Shown in pieces: positions 50,246 to 58,457 of a stretch of DNA of 64,000 bases. Below the pieces are notes generated by a model. That model was not told the DNA's origin. It was given only the letters and a program-made list of their open reading frames with translations, and searched no databases. Every line of letters starts with the position of its first letter. Within the stretch, counting starts at the first letter, position 1. The DNA comes from DAOPZJ01 sp964587625 (lineage in GTDB: Bacteria; Bacillota; Clostridia; Oscillospirales; JAKOTC01), in assembly GCA_964587625.1 (NCBI GenBank), contig CAZPLU010000005.1:1-64000 (forward strand). The letters run 5' to 3'. The position numbers and the translations under genes are program-made.

Positions 50246-51598
50246 TTAGGTAATTCCCTGCGCGATCATCGCCTCTGCGATTTTTTCAAAGCCCGCGATG
50301 TTCGCGCCGACAACCAGATTGCCCTTCATGCCGTACTTTTCGGCGGCCTGATCAATGTTATGGAAAATCGATGCCATGATACCGCGCAGCTTCTCATCCA
50401 CCTCTTCAAACGTCCAGGACAGGCGGAGACCGTTTTGGCTCATCTCAAGCCCGGAGACCGCGACGCCGCCGGCGTTCGCCGCTTTGGCGGGCGCGAACAG
50501 CACGCCTTTTTTCAAAAACAATTCGGTTGCCTCGGGCGTACAGGGCATATTGGCGCCCTCCGCCACGGCAATTACACCGTTGCCTATCAATTTTTCGGCG
50601 CTGTTTTCGTCCAATTCATTCTGTGTGGCACAGGGCAGCGCAATATCGCACGCGACGGACCAGATGCCGCCGCAACCCTCGACATATTCAGCGGTCGGAA
50701 CCTGCTTTGCATATTCCGAAATCCTCTCACAACTTTCTTCTTTCAGGGCGCGGATGCGCTCGAATTCGATGCCGTTCGGGTCATGGATATACCCGCCGGA
50801 GTCCGACATCGCCACGACCTTGCCGCCGAAGTTGTTCGTTTTTTGCAACGCGTAAAGCGCAACATTGCCCGATCCGGAAATAACGACTCTCTTATCTTTG
50901 AACGACTCGTTTTTCATGGTTTTCAACATTTCGGCGGTCAGATAGCACAGACCGTACCCCGTGGCTTCTTTGCGGGCAAGCGAACCGCCGTAAGCATGCC
51001 CTTTCCCCGTTAAAACGCCGGTAAACTCATTTGCGATCTTTTTATATTGTCCGAACAGATAGCCGATCTCTCTTCCGCCCACGCCGATATCGCCCGCCGG
51101 AACGTCGCAGTCGGGGCCGATGTGCCTGTACAGCTCCGTCATGAACGCCTGGCAGAACCGCATGATTTCGCCGTTGGATTTCCCCTTGGGATCAAAATCG
51201 GAACCGCCTTTGCCGCCGCCCAAAGGCAGTCCGGTCAAGCTGTTTTTGAAGGTCTGTTCGAATCCGAGGAACTTGATGATGCTTGCACACACCGAGGGAT
51301 GAAAACGCAGGCCCCCTTTATACGGTCCGATCGCCGAATTGAACTGGACGCGATAACCCCGGTTGACATGGACTTTGCCGTCGTCGCCGACCCAGGTCAC
51401 CCGGAACTGGATAAAACGCTCCGGCTCGGTAATCCGCTCGAAGATACCAACCTTTTCAAGCCCCGGATTTTCCGAGACCACGGGTTCGAGGGATGCGAAG
51501 ACCTCTTTGACCGCTTGTAAAAATTCGGGTTCGCCCGCATTGCGGCGGCTGACATTTTCATATATTTTTAACAGATATGGATGATTAATTCCAAACAT
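50246..51598 (-). CDS. gdhA: Glutamate dehydrogenase, hexameric class
   Basis: The 450-residue enzyme interconverts glutamate and 2-oxoglutarate plus ammonia. It has the catalytic block IGPYKGGLRFHPSV, the GLPLGGGKGGSDFDPKGKS lysine region, PAGDIGVGGREIGYLFGQY and the dinucleotide-binding fold VVISGSGNVALYAL. Length and motifs fit the NADP-dependent assimilatory type, although cofactor preference is not certain. GGAGG lies 8 bases before the ATG, and a good promoter is found upstream. It probably provides the main entry for ammonia. Confidence 0.95.
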   Translation of the reverse strand: MFGINHPYLLKIYENVSRRNAGEPEFLQAVKEVFASLEPVVSENPGLEKVGIFERITEPERFIQFRVTWVGDDGKVHVNRGYRVQFNSAIGPYKGGLRFHPSVCASIIKFLGFEQTFKNSLTGLPLGGGKGGSDFDPKGKSNGEIMRFCQAFMTELYRHIGPDCDVPAGDIGVGGREIGYLFGQYKKIANEFTGVLTGKGHAYGGSLARKEATGYGLCYLTAEMLKTMKNESFKDKRVVISGSGNVALYALQKTNNFGGKVVAMSDSGGYIHDPNGIEFERIRALKEESCERISEYAKQVPTAEYVEGCGGIWSVACDIALPCATQNELDENSAEKLIGNGVIAVAEGANMPCTPEATELFLKKGVLFAPAKAANAGGVAVSGLEMSQNGLRLSWTFEEVDEKLRGIMASIFHNIDQAAEKYGMKGNLVVGANIAGFEKIAEAMIAQGIT

Positions 51599-51628
51599 GG
51601 GCAGACCTCCAAAAAATGTATGGATAAA

Positions 51629-51657
51629 ATTATACGCTATTTATTGATGTGACGCAA
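51629..51657 (-). promoter_or_regulatory. Promoter of gdhA
   Basis: TTGCGT (51652-51657), 17-base spacer, TATAAT (51629-51634) on the minus strand. Confidence 0.75.
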
Positions 51658-51701
51658 TAGAAAACCCGAATTTTTTTGAAGTATTTATATCCAAAAAATA
51701 T

Positions 51702-52250
51702 TCATGTTGCGTCTCGAAAAACGAGTGTTTTGCACAAAGCCGACTTGACGCCGAACGCGGCGGTGGCTTTGGCCAAGTCGAACGGGATGAACGGAAACAC
51801 GCAGATTGCCGACGCCGCCGCAAAACCGGTGCCGGTCACCTTGCAAAACCAGAGCGTTCCCAACCCGTAGCACAGCAGCAGCGAAACGGCGACGCCGAGC
51901 CAATAGCCGTACCAGCGGCCTTTGAACGCTTTTAACAACCCAGACATAGCCGGCGCCATCAGCGGATAGGCCATCAAATAGCCGCCGGTCGCGCCCATCA
52001 GCACGCCGACGCCCGCGCCGAAGCCCGAAAATACCGGCACGCCGACCGCTCCGATCAGGATATAGGTCAGTGTTGAAACGGTCGCCGGGAGCGGCGGCAG
52101 GATCGCCGCAGCCAAAAAGACGCCGAGCAGCGCCATGGTGATCGGCACCTGCCCGATCGGAATGGTGACGATCGAAAGCGCGCACAAAATGGCGGCGAAC
52201 AGGCCGCACAGGATGATGATTTTGAGTTTGGATCGGGGCGATTTCATCAT
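51702..52250 (-). CDS. bioY: Biotin ECF transporter S component BioY
   Basis: The 182-residue protein has six membrane helices and the BioY signature blocks PIGQVPITMALLGVFLAAAILPP, YILIGAVGVPVFSGFGAGVGVLMGATGGYLMAYPL and GTLWF near the C-terminus. It binds biotin and uses a shared ECF energising module that is not in this window. The ATG at 52250 follows a weak GGAG; an adjacent ATG at 52247 is equally possible. It follows the GH38 gene by 22 bases, so it probably sits at the end of that operon, an odd pairing. No BirA operator is visible. Confidence 0.92.
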   Translation of the reverse strand: MMKSPRSKLKIIILCGLFAAILCALSIVTIPIGQVPITMALLGVFLAAAILPPLPATVSTLTYILIGAVGVPVFSGFGAGVGVLMGATGGYLMAYPLMAPAMSGLLKAFKGRWYGYWLGVAVSLLLCYGLGTLWFCKVTGTGFAAASAICVFPFIPFDLAKATAAFGVKSALCKTLVFRDAT

Positions 52251-52272
52251 TTTATTGCAAACTCCGAACAAT

Positions 52273-54954
52273 TTAAAACGTAAATTCGACCGTCTTGATT
52301 TCGTGCGGTTTGAGCGACAATAACACCTTGCCGTCCTGAACCGTCAATGCGGCCTTTTTATTTCCGAGGAAATCCGTCTCGGCGGCTGTTTGAATCGGTT
52401 TGGAAAGGGAAAACACGGCGTCGTCGGGTTGTTCGGCGGGGTTGAAGACGCGCAGCACGCCGTTCTTTTCGGACTTGAGCGCCAGCGCCGAAACCGCGCA
52501 GCTCTCGCTTTCGAGCGCGAAGAACGACTGCTCGGCATTCAAAGCGCCCGCGTGGACGCCGGTCTCGAAGGCCCGCAGCCCCGATTGATAAGCGACGCCG
52601 TTTTGCAAGGCCTTTGCGGGGGTTAGCGCGTTCGAAAACGCGGCGGCGTATTCAAACGCCAGCTCGGCCTGCATTTGCCCCATGTCGGCTTTGGGCTTGC
52701 AGACCTCGTTCGGGAACGCCCGGAACAGCGTCAGCGCAACGGTGCGGTCGGACTCGGTGACTTCGACCTCGTACAGCCCCTTGCTGTAAAGCGCGAAGGC
52801 GTTTTCGCCGTCCTCGAGAAAGACCGCGCCCTGCGTCGGGTTGACATTGGTCTCGATTTCGGCGGACTTGTCGTTGTTCGCCTTTTTCACGTCCCATCTC
52901 TGCATGTCGAACGGCGTCCGGGTGTAAAATTCCCCGCTCTCGAAGCCCGTCGGGAACAGCACACGCAAGCGGTGGTCCTCGATTTCATTGTCAACCGTGG
53001 TTTGAAACGTGATCGTTTCGCTGCCCTTCAAAACCGTCGCGGTGGTGCGCAGTTCGAGCGTCTTGCGTTCGGTCGAGCGGGTCTTATCAGCCGGGTTATA
53101 TTTTTCGGGCAGTTCGAATTTATGGGTCAGTTCAAGTACGGCGGCAAAAGGCCCGTCTGACAGCACGGCGAAGCCCGCGCAGCCGCCGAAAGTCGAAAAC
53201 TCCGCGTCTCCCGCGGGCTTGACATAGTTCCAGCCGTCGCCGACGTCGCCGCAATCCTCGAAGGCCAGTTGGTTAAAATAGACCTTTCCGGTCTTTTTAT
53301 CGGTCACCGTCAGCCCGCCGTTTTCGAACGCGACGGTCAAAACGCCGTTGTCCCAAACATTGCGGGCGGCGCGCATCGTGCCGCCGTAACGCGAGGCGTC
53401 GGGCCGGTCGTTGCGGTACTCCCCGTCCCTTGGCATTTCGTAGTGTTCATATTTGACTCCGAGCGTAGTATAACCGCCCGCCGGAATTTTCAAACAGGCG
53501 GCGATTGCGACGTTTTCCTTTTCGTCGAAGCGGATGAGCTTGTGGATGGGGCTGACGGGTACCTGATAGACGCCGCCGACCGAGAGGATCTGATATGGGA
53601 TTTCGGCCCCGTTTTTGTCGAACAATTTGAAGTTTTTATAGTCGCCCTTCGGTAACGCGAGCGTGAGAGCCGCATATCCCGAGACCGGTTTTTGCGAGGG
53701 GTTGAATACGGCGAACGCGGCGTCGCTTTGCAACGCAGAGGTGTCGATGTTTTCGGCGATCTGTTCGAGCGCGTCGGTGGCCATGCGCTCGCCGATGCGG
53801 AGCGCCTGATTGAAACGGAAGATATTGTCCGCGTGGATCTCGGTGGCCGAACAGCCGCAGATCGAGTCGTGCGGGTGGTTTTGCAACAAGTATTTCCACG
53901 CCTGCTTGAAAAAGCCGGCGCGCGGCAGCGGGTGGCGGATGTAAAAATCCCGTCTCGGATTTTCGATCATCGAGGACGCGAGGTCGAACGGCTCCGCCCA
54001 CGCGGTCAGCAAATTTTCGCAGGCGGAATTCATCTGCTTCAAATGCACCATCGAGGACAGCACGTTTTTGAGCACGATGTTGTTGAGACCCTTTTGACCG
54101 ACGTTGTAAAGCGAGCCCTCGATTTTTTGCAATTCGGGGCGTTCGGATTTAAAGGTTTTTTCAAATTCGCCGAAAGATGTTTGGATAAATTCGTGCTCCG
54201 AGAAATGCCCGTTCAATTTTTTCAAAATTTCCGGCAGGCGCGGCTCGGCGTCGATGTGGTCGACCCCGTCCATCATCAGCAGGCAATTACAGACGGCGGC
54301 TTTTTCGGAGCGTCCGAGCATCTCCCGCGCGCGGTGGAACAGCTCCTTGTCTTCGTATTCCCTGCCCTCGAACGGCCAGCGGATCGAAAAATAGAAATTG
54401 CCGTAGGTGCGGTCGATGTCGAGCTTGAACGCGGTGATCTCGCTGCCGTCCGCGCCGACCCAGCAAAAAGCATCCTTCGGGAAATCGCCGATGCCTCGGA
54501 TGACCACGGCGGATTCAAAGCCGAAGCCCCTGACGATTTGGGGGAACTGGGCGTTGTGGCCGAAGATGTCGATGACATAACCGGTCTTCATCGGCTCGGC
54601 GTGAAATTCTTTGCAAATTTCATGACCCTTTTGCAGGTTGCGCACCAGCGACTCGCCCGAGATCAAAAATTCGTCGGGCATGACGTACCAAGGACCGATG
54701 ACGAGTTTGCCCGCGTCGATCAAGGCCTGCATGCGCGCCCGGTTCTCGGGGCGGATCTCCAGATAATCCTCGAGCACGATGGTCTGGCCGTCGGTGTGGA
54801 ACACCTTATATTCGGGGTCCTGTTCCAAAATCTCGAGCAGCTCGTCGAACATGCGCACGAGCCGGAACCGATAGCTCTGAAAGGTCTCGTACCACTCCCG
54901 ATCCCAATGCGTGTGGGAGACGACAAAACACTTTTTCTTCTTGTTTTCGGCCAT
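52273..54954 (-). CDS. GH38 alpha-mannosidase
   Basis: The 893-residue enzyme belongs to glycoside hydrolase family 38. The metal-binding start VSHTHWDREWYETFQ lies at residues 10-24, followed by VIDIFGHNAQFPQI with the expected catalytic Asp, MDGVDHIDAEP, and a C-terminal beta domain (from about residue 400) with the typical VNP/FNPSQKPVSG-like strands. No signal peptide is present, so it would act on mannosides inside the cell. The ATG at 54954 has AGGGGGA at suitable spacing; an ATG six bases upstream is too close to that site. It follows the MltG-like gene by 22 bases and precedes bioY. Confidence 0.9.
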   Translation of the reverse strand: MAENKKKKCFVVSHTHWDREWYETFQSYRFRLVRMFDELLEILEQDPEYKVFHTDGQTIVLEDYLEIRPENRARMQALIDAGKLVIGPWYVMPDEFLISGESLVRNLQKGHEICKEFHAEPMKTGYVIDIFGHNAQFPQIVRGFGFESAVVIRGIGDFPKDAFCWVGADGSEITAFKLDIDRTYGNFYFSIRWPFEGREYEDKELFHRAREMLGRSEKAAVCNCLLMMDGVDHIDAEPRLPEILKKLNGHFSEHEFIQTSFGEFEKTFKSERPELQKIEGSLYNVGQKGLNNIVLKNVLSSMVHLKQMNSACENLLTAWAEPFDLASSMIENPRRDFYIRHPLPRAGFFKQAWKYLLQNHPHDSICGCSATEIHADNIFRFNQALRIGERMATDALEQIAENIDTSALQSDAAFAVFNPSQKPVSGYAALTLALPKGDYKNFKLFDKNGAEIPYQILSVGGVYQVPVSPIHKLIRFDEKENVAIAACLKIPAGGYTTLGVKYEHYEMPRDGEYRNDRPDASRYGGTMRAARNVWDNGVLTVAFENGGLTVTDKKTGKVYFNQLAFEDCGDVGDGWNYVKPAGDAEFSTFGGCAGFAVLSDGPFAAVLELTHKFELPEKYNPADKTRSTERKTLELRTTATVLKGSETITFQTTVDNEIEDHRLRVLFPTGFESGEFYTRTPFDMQRWDVKKANNDKSAEIETNVNPTQGAVFLEDGENAFALYSKGLYEVEVTESDRTVALTLFRAFPNEVCKPKADMGQMQAELAFEYAAAFSNALTPAKALQNGVAYQSGLRAFETGVHAGALNAEQSFFALESESCAVSALALKSEKNGVLRVFNPAEQPDDAVFSLSKPIQTAAETDFLGNKKAALTVQDGKVLLSLKPHEIKTVEFTF

Positions 54955-54976
54955 GACCATTCCCCCTGATCGTTTT

Positions 54977-55888
54977 TCAAATTCCCAAATCGGCGAGGTT
55001 TTGCTGGTGCTGCTCAAAGGTCTCGGCGTAAGCATAAACGCCGGCGGCGTTCGCCGCGAAAAAGAGGTCGTTGGTTTCGAGGGGATTCAGCGCGGCCTTT
55101 ATGGCGTCCATGCCCGGGTTGCAAATCGGGCCCGCCGGAAGCGCGGGGCATTTGTAGGTATTATAATATTCGTTATAACGGTTGATATCGCCCGTGATAT
55201 ATGGTTTAATGAATTTTTCGACATAGTTGATCGTGACGTCGCATTGCAGCTTCATGCCGGAGGAAAGGCGGTTGTGCAACACCGACGAGACACGGCGCAT
55301 CTCGCTCTTGACGCCGCACTCCTTTTCGATGATCGAGGCGATGGTCAAAATTTGGTCGACCGAATAACCCATTTCCGCCGCCTGTTCGCGCAGCTCGTCG
55401 CTCCACTTGGCCTCGCCGTTGCGTAAAAACCGCCCGATGGCGTCCTGCGGCTTCATGCCGTAATAAAACTCGTAGGTGTCGGGATAGAGATAGCCCTCGA
55501 GCAAAAAACAACGATGTTCATTTGATTCGATGGCATCCACCAGCGGGTAGTAGGTATAATCATAGGTCGCTGCGGTCTTCCAAAGCTGCTCGGATTTACA
55601 CACCCCGTTCTCCTCAAGCAGCTTGAAAATCTCAGACATGGTCATGCCCTCGGTGACGGTCACAAAAACCGTGTTTGGCCGGGAGGAAATCGTCTGAGGC
55701 GGTACTTCCGCTGCGGATTCCGCGCTTGTCTCGGAATTTTCGGCAATATTTCCCGAGGTCTCTCCCGATGCCGCGACCGATGGCGCGGAGGGATTACTGA
55801 GTAAAAATCGGATCTGCTCACAGCCGAGGGTTGTGAGGCACAAGCCGAGCATTAAAAAGAACATGATCGCCGGTTTCAAGCGCTTCAT
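54977..55888 (-). CDS. mltG: MltG-like endolytic transglycosylase lipoprotein
   Basis: The 303-residue protein matches the YceG/MltG catalytic domain, which cuts nascent glycan strands at the membrane. It has EGYLYPDTYEFYYGMKPQDAI, the catalytic Glu in TIASIIEKECG, RRVSSVLHNRL, LQCDVTINYV and NPGMDAIKAALNP. Unlike classical MltG, which has a transmembrane helix, this one has a lipoprotein signal ending in LTTLGC (Cys23) and a Ser/Ala/Glu-rich linker. Its ATG overlaps the stop of the sulfotransferase gene (ATGA), so the two are translated together. I prefer the MltG name but note the different membrane anchoring. Confidence 0.87.
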   Translation of the reverse strand: MKRLKPAIMFFLMLGLCLTTLGCEQIRFLLSNPSAPSVAASGETSGNIAENSETSAESAAEVPPQTISSRPNTVFVTVTEGMTMSEIFKLLEENGVCKSEQLWKTAATYDYTYYPLVDAIESNEHRCFLLEGYLYPDTYEFYYGMKPQDAIGRFLRNGEAKWSDELREQAAEMGYSVDQILTIASIIEKECGVKSEMRRVSSVLHNRLSSGMKLQCDVTINYVEKFIKPYITGDINRYNEYYNTYKCPALPAGPICNPGMDAIKAALNPLETNDLFFAANAAGVYAYAETFEQHQQNLADLGI

Positions 55889-56613
55889 ACGTCTTTTTCA
55901 AGTTCATAACCGCACTCAAGCATATCCTCACGAAAAAAATCGAACATGTGCTTGTCGTCGTCGTGCAGATAACGCCCGACCGAATCGGTCCGCATCGGAA
56001 TCTTGACCGGTTTTATGCCCAAAAAGCGCTCGATACGGCGCAGGGTCTCCTCCTGATCAAAAATCATATCCTCAAAACGCACCGAAATGGTATGCTGCGG
56101 CTTCGGGGTCACACGCACCAATTCGCGTTGATAATACCAGCTGATCGCGCGGTTGCGGCGGATGTCGTCGGTTTTTTCATACCGGATGCCGAAATCGTTG
56201 AGGTCGTCGGTCAGGTGGCTTCCCAGAATGCAGTCACGCGGGTCGCGCACCCAATGGATATATCTGATGTCGGGGAACATCTTGACGATCCACGGATAGA
56301 CCAGCGTGGTCTCGGGGATCTTCCAACCCTTGTTTGGGTTTGGGCTGGCAAACACCGATTTGAGATAGCTTGTGATCAGGCGCTTGAAGTCCCCGGTCGG
56401 CTCCATCGAGAGCACCTGCGAAAAATCCCATTTCAGACCGCCCTCAAAACGGACGTATTTTGCCATTTCGCGGCAGGCGTCGTACATGTCCTCCGGCGGG
56501 AGCAGATCCCCCGAGACATTGAGCGGCTCCCCCATGAAAACGCCGCTTTGCGAGAGCGTGTGCGAGATCGCCCGCGTGCCCGAATGACCTCTGCCGATCA
56601 CTGTTACCATCAT
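55885..56613 (-). CDS. PAPS-dependent sulfotransferase-like protein
   Basis: The 242-residue protein has the two PAPS-binding elements of sulfotransferases: the 5'-phosphosulfate loop VTVIGRGHSGTRAIS at residues 3-17 and the 3'-phosphate region YIHWVRDPRDCILGSH near 120. The C-terminal part FEDMIFDQEETLRRIERFLGI is also typical. GAAAGGA at 9-base spacing supports the ATG at 56613; the long open frame upstream overlaps cysC on the other strand and is rejected. It is divergent from the PAPS-synthesis operon and translationally coupled to the MltG-like gene. The acceptor (glycan, peptide or wall polymer) is unknown. Confidence 0.85.
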   Translation of the reverse strand: MMVTVIGRGHSGTRAISHTLSQSGVFMGEPLNVSGDLLPPEDMYDACREMAKYVRFEGGLKWDFSQVLSMEPTGDFKRLITSYLKSVFASPNPNKGWKIPETTLVYPWIVKMFPDIRYIHWVRDPRDCILGSHLTDDLNDFGIRYEKTDDIRRNRAISWYYQRELVRVTPKPQHTISVRFEDMIFDQEETLRRIERFLGIKPVKIPMRTDSVGRYLHDDDKHMFDFFREDMLECGYELEKDV

Positions 56614-56722
56614 ATGCCGAAATCCTTTCACCGGTTGTCTTTTTTGATAAACTGGTTGTCGAAATTTTGGGTCGACATCCTCTCGACATTCTACAACACC
56701 GGATGCGTTTTTGCAAGCCATG

Positions 56723-56751
56723 TTGACTAATCCACGACAAAGCTTTAGAAT
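56723..56751 (+). promoter_or_regulatory. Promoter of cysC-cysD-cysN operon
   Basis: TTGACT (56723-56728), 17-base spacer, TAGAAT (56746-56751). A GGTC/GACC hairpin lies just before the cysC ribosome site. The divergent promoter for the sulfotransferase side lies in the same 174-base gap but I cannot place it. Confidence 0.5.
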
Positions 56752-56787
56752 ATAATCGGTCTTATATCGACCGCAATCGGGAGGGTT

Positions 56788-57387
56788 ATGACGGTGAATG
56801 AAAACGTGTTCCGGCAAGAGCGTTTGACCGGCGAACAGGACAGAATCCGGGCGAATGGACATAAAGGCGCGGTCGTCTGGTTCACCGGGCTCTCGGGCAG
56901 CGGCAAATCGACCGTCGCGGCGCTGGTCGAAAAGCGACTGACCGACGAAGGGCTTTGCGCCTACCTGCTCGACGGCGATAACCTGCGCCGCGGGCTCTGC
57001 GGCGACCTCGGTTTTTCCGACGCCGACCGCGACGAAAACATCCGCCGCATTTCGGAGGTCGCGGCGCTGTTTGAGGACGCCGGGATCATTGCCCTTGTCA
57101 GCGCCATCTCGCCGTTCGAGAAAATGCGCGCGTTCGCCAAGGGCCGCTGTAAGCGGTTTTTGCTCGTCTATATGAACACAGGCATCGGAACTTGCGAAAA
57201 GCGCGACCCGAAGGGGCTGTACGCCAAGGCGAAGCGCGGTGAACTCACCGGGTTTACGGGCATCGACGCGCCCTATGAAATCCCCCAAAACCCCGATTTA
57301 ATATTGGATACCGAAGCAATGAACGTCGAGGAATGCGCCGATGCGGTGATTGCGTTTATCAAAAAACAAATAACACCCGTTGAATAA
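56788..57387 (+). CDS. cysC: Adenylylsulfate kinase (APS kinase)
   Basis: The 199-residue enzyme phosphorylates adenylylsulfate to PAPS. All motifs are intact: the P-loop WFTGLSGSGKSTVAAL, LLDGDNLRRGLCGDLGFS, ENIRRISEVA, ISPFEKMR, KRDPKGLYAKAKRGEL and FTGIDAPYEIP. Length is normal for stand-alone CysC. GGGAGGG lies just before the ATG. It is first in an operon with cysD and cysN and divergent from the sulfotransferase gene, which would use the PAPS made. Confidence 0.95.
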   Translation: MTVNENVFRQERLTGEQDRIRANGHKGAVVWFTGLSGSGKSTVAALVEKRLTDEGLCAYLLDGDNLRRGLCGDLGFSDADRDENIRRISEVAALFEDAGIIALVSAISPFEKMRAFAKGRCKRFLLVYMNTGIGTCEKRDPKGLYAKAKRGELTGFTGIDAPYEIPQNPDLILDTEAMNVEECADAVIAFIKKQITPVE

Positions 57388-57426
57388 TCCGTTTTCGAAA
57401 AGATCATGATTTAAGGAGATACTTTC

Positions 57427-58308
57427 ATGGACCATCTCGACCGGCTCGAGGCAAAGAGCATCCACATCATCCGGGAGGCCTACAGCCAATTCAAGTCGCT
57501 GTGCATGCTGTGGTCGATCGGCAAGGACAGCACGGTGCTGCTGTGCCTGGCGCGCAAGGCGTTTTACGGGCACGTCCCCTTCCCGCTCGTCCACATCGAC
57601 ACGCATTATAAGATCCCGGAGATGATCACATACCGCGACCGCCTTGCGCTATCTTGGAATTTGGATATGATCTACGGCGAAAACGCCGAGGCGCTGGCCG
57701 AAAAACGCACCTTCCCCGACGGCAATCTGTCCCGGATCGAGTGCTGCAAGGCGCTCAAGACCGAGGCGCTCGCGCACACCCTCGCGGGCGACTGGCCGCG
57801 CTACCGGATGAACCACGCGCTCGGAAAATATGAGATCGACGGCAACACCGAGCCATACACCGGCGTGATCGTCGGCGTGCGGGCGGACGAGGAGGGCAGC
57901 CGCTCGAAGGAGCGCTATTTTTCGCCGCGCGACAGGCACAACGACTGGGATGTCGGCGATCAGCCGCCGGAATTTTGGGGGCAATACAAGACCGATTTCA
58001 AGCCCGGCACGCACATCCGCATCCACCCGCTGCTGGACTGGACCGAACTGAACGTCTGGGAATACATCCGGCGCGAGAACGTGCCGGTGGTCTCGCTCTA
58101 TTTCGATCAGGGCGAGGGGAAGCGCTACCGGTCGCTGGGCTGCCGGCCCTGTACCAAACCGGTCGAATCGACCGCGAAAAACCTCGACGAGATCATCGAA
58201 GAGCTGAAAACCGGGAAATTTTCCAACATCGCCGAACGCAGCGGGCGCGAGCAGGACAAGGAGGACGGCGGCGGGCTCGAAGAACTGCGCAAGGACGGGT
58301 ACATGTAA
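57427..58308 (+). CDS. cysD: Sulfate adenylyltransferase subunit 2
   Basis: The 293-residue protein is the ATP-sulfurylase small subunit, which adenylylates sulfate. It has the PP-loop motif SIGKDSTVLLCL, VHIDTHYKIPEM, IVGVRADEEGSRSKERYFSPR, the WTELNVWEYIRREN block and LGCRPCTKPVES. The first Gly of the usual SGGKDS is Ile here, a mild deviation. GGAG is found 10 bases before the ATG. It follows cysC by 39 bases and precedes cysN by about 150, with hairpins in between. Confidence 0.94.
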   Translation: MDHLDRLEAKSIHIIREAYSQFKSLCMLWSIGKDSTVLLCLARKAFYGHVPFPLVHIDTHYKIPEMITYRDRLALSWNLDMIYGENAEALAEKRTFPDGNLSRIECCKALKTEALAHTLAGDWPRYRMNHALGKYEIDGNTEPYTGVIVGVRADEEGSRSKERYFSPRDRHNDWDVGDQPPEFWGQYKTDFKPGTHIRIHPLLDWTELNVWEYIRRENVPVVSLYFDQGEGKRYRSLGCRPCTKPVESTAKNLDEIIEELKTGKFSNIAERSGREQDKEDGGGLEELRKDGYM

Positions 58309-58318
58309 CGTGAAATCC

Positions 58319-58396
58319 CCTCACGTTGTGAGGTCTTTCACGTCTGGAAAAAGGCGCTTCACCTTATTTATTTAATCCGTATTATCGCGCCTTTTT
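58319..58396 (+). promoter_or_regulatory. Hairpins between cysD and cysN, possible attenuator or processing site
   Basis: A CCTCAC-GTT-GTGAGG stem (58319-58333) followed by TCTTT is succeeded by an inverted repeat AAAAAGGCGC (58348-58357) / GCGCCTTTTT (58387-58396). Either could lower cysN expression relative to cysD. Confidence 0.35.
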
Positions 58397-58457
58397 CATC
58401 CCTGTAAAAATTTTTCCCTATATATCCCTATATAAATAAAGCATGATGGAGAATAAA

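Noticed and set aside
56613..57288. N-terminal extension of the sulfotransferase by 225 codons
   Set aside because: It lies opposite cysC and across the divergent promoter; the sulfotransferase fold and a ribosome site start at 56613.
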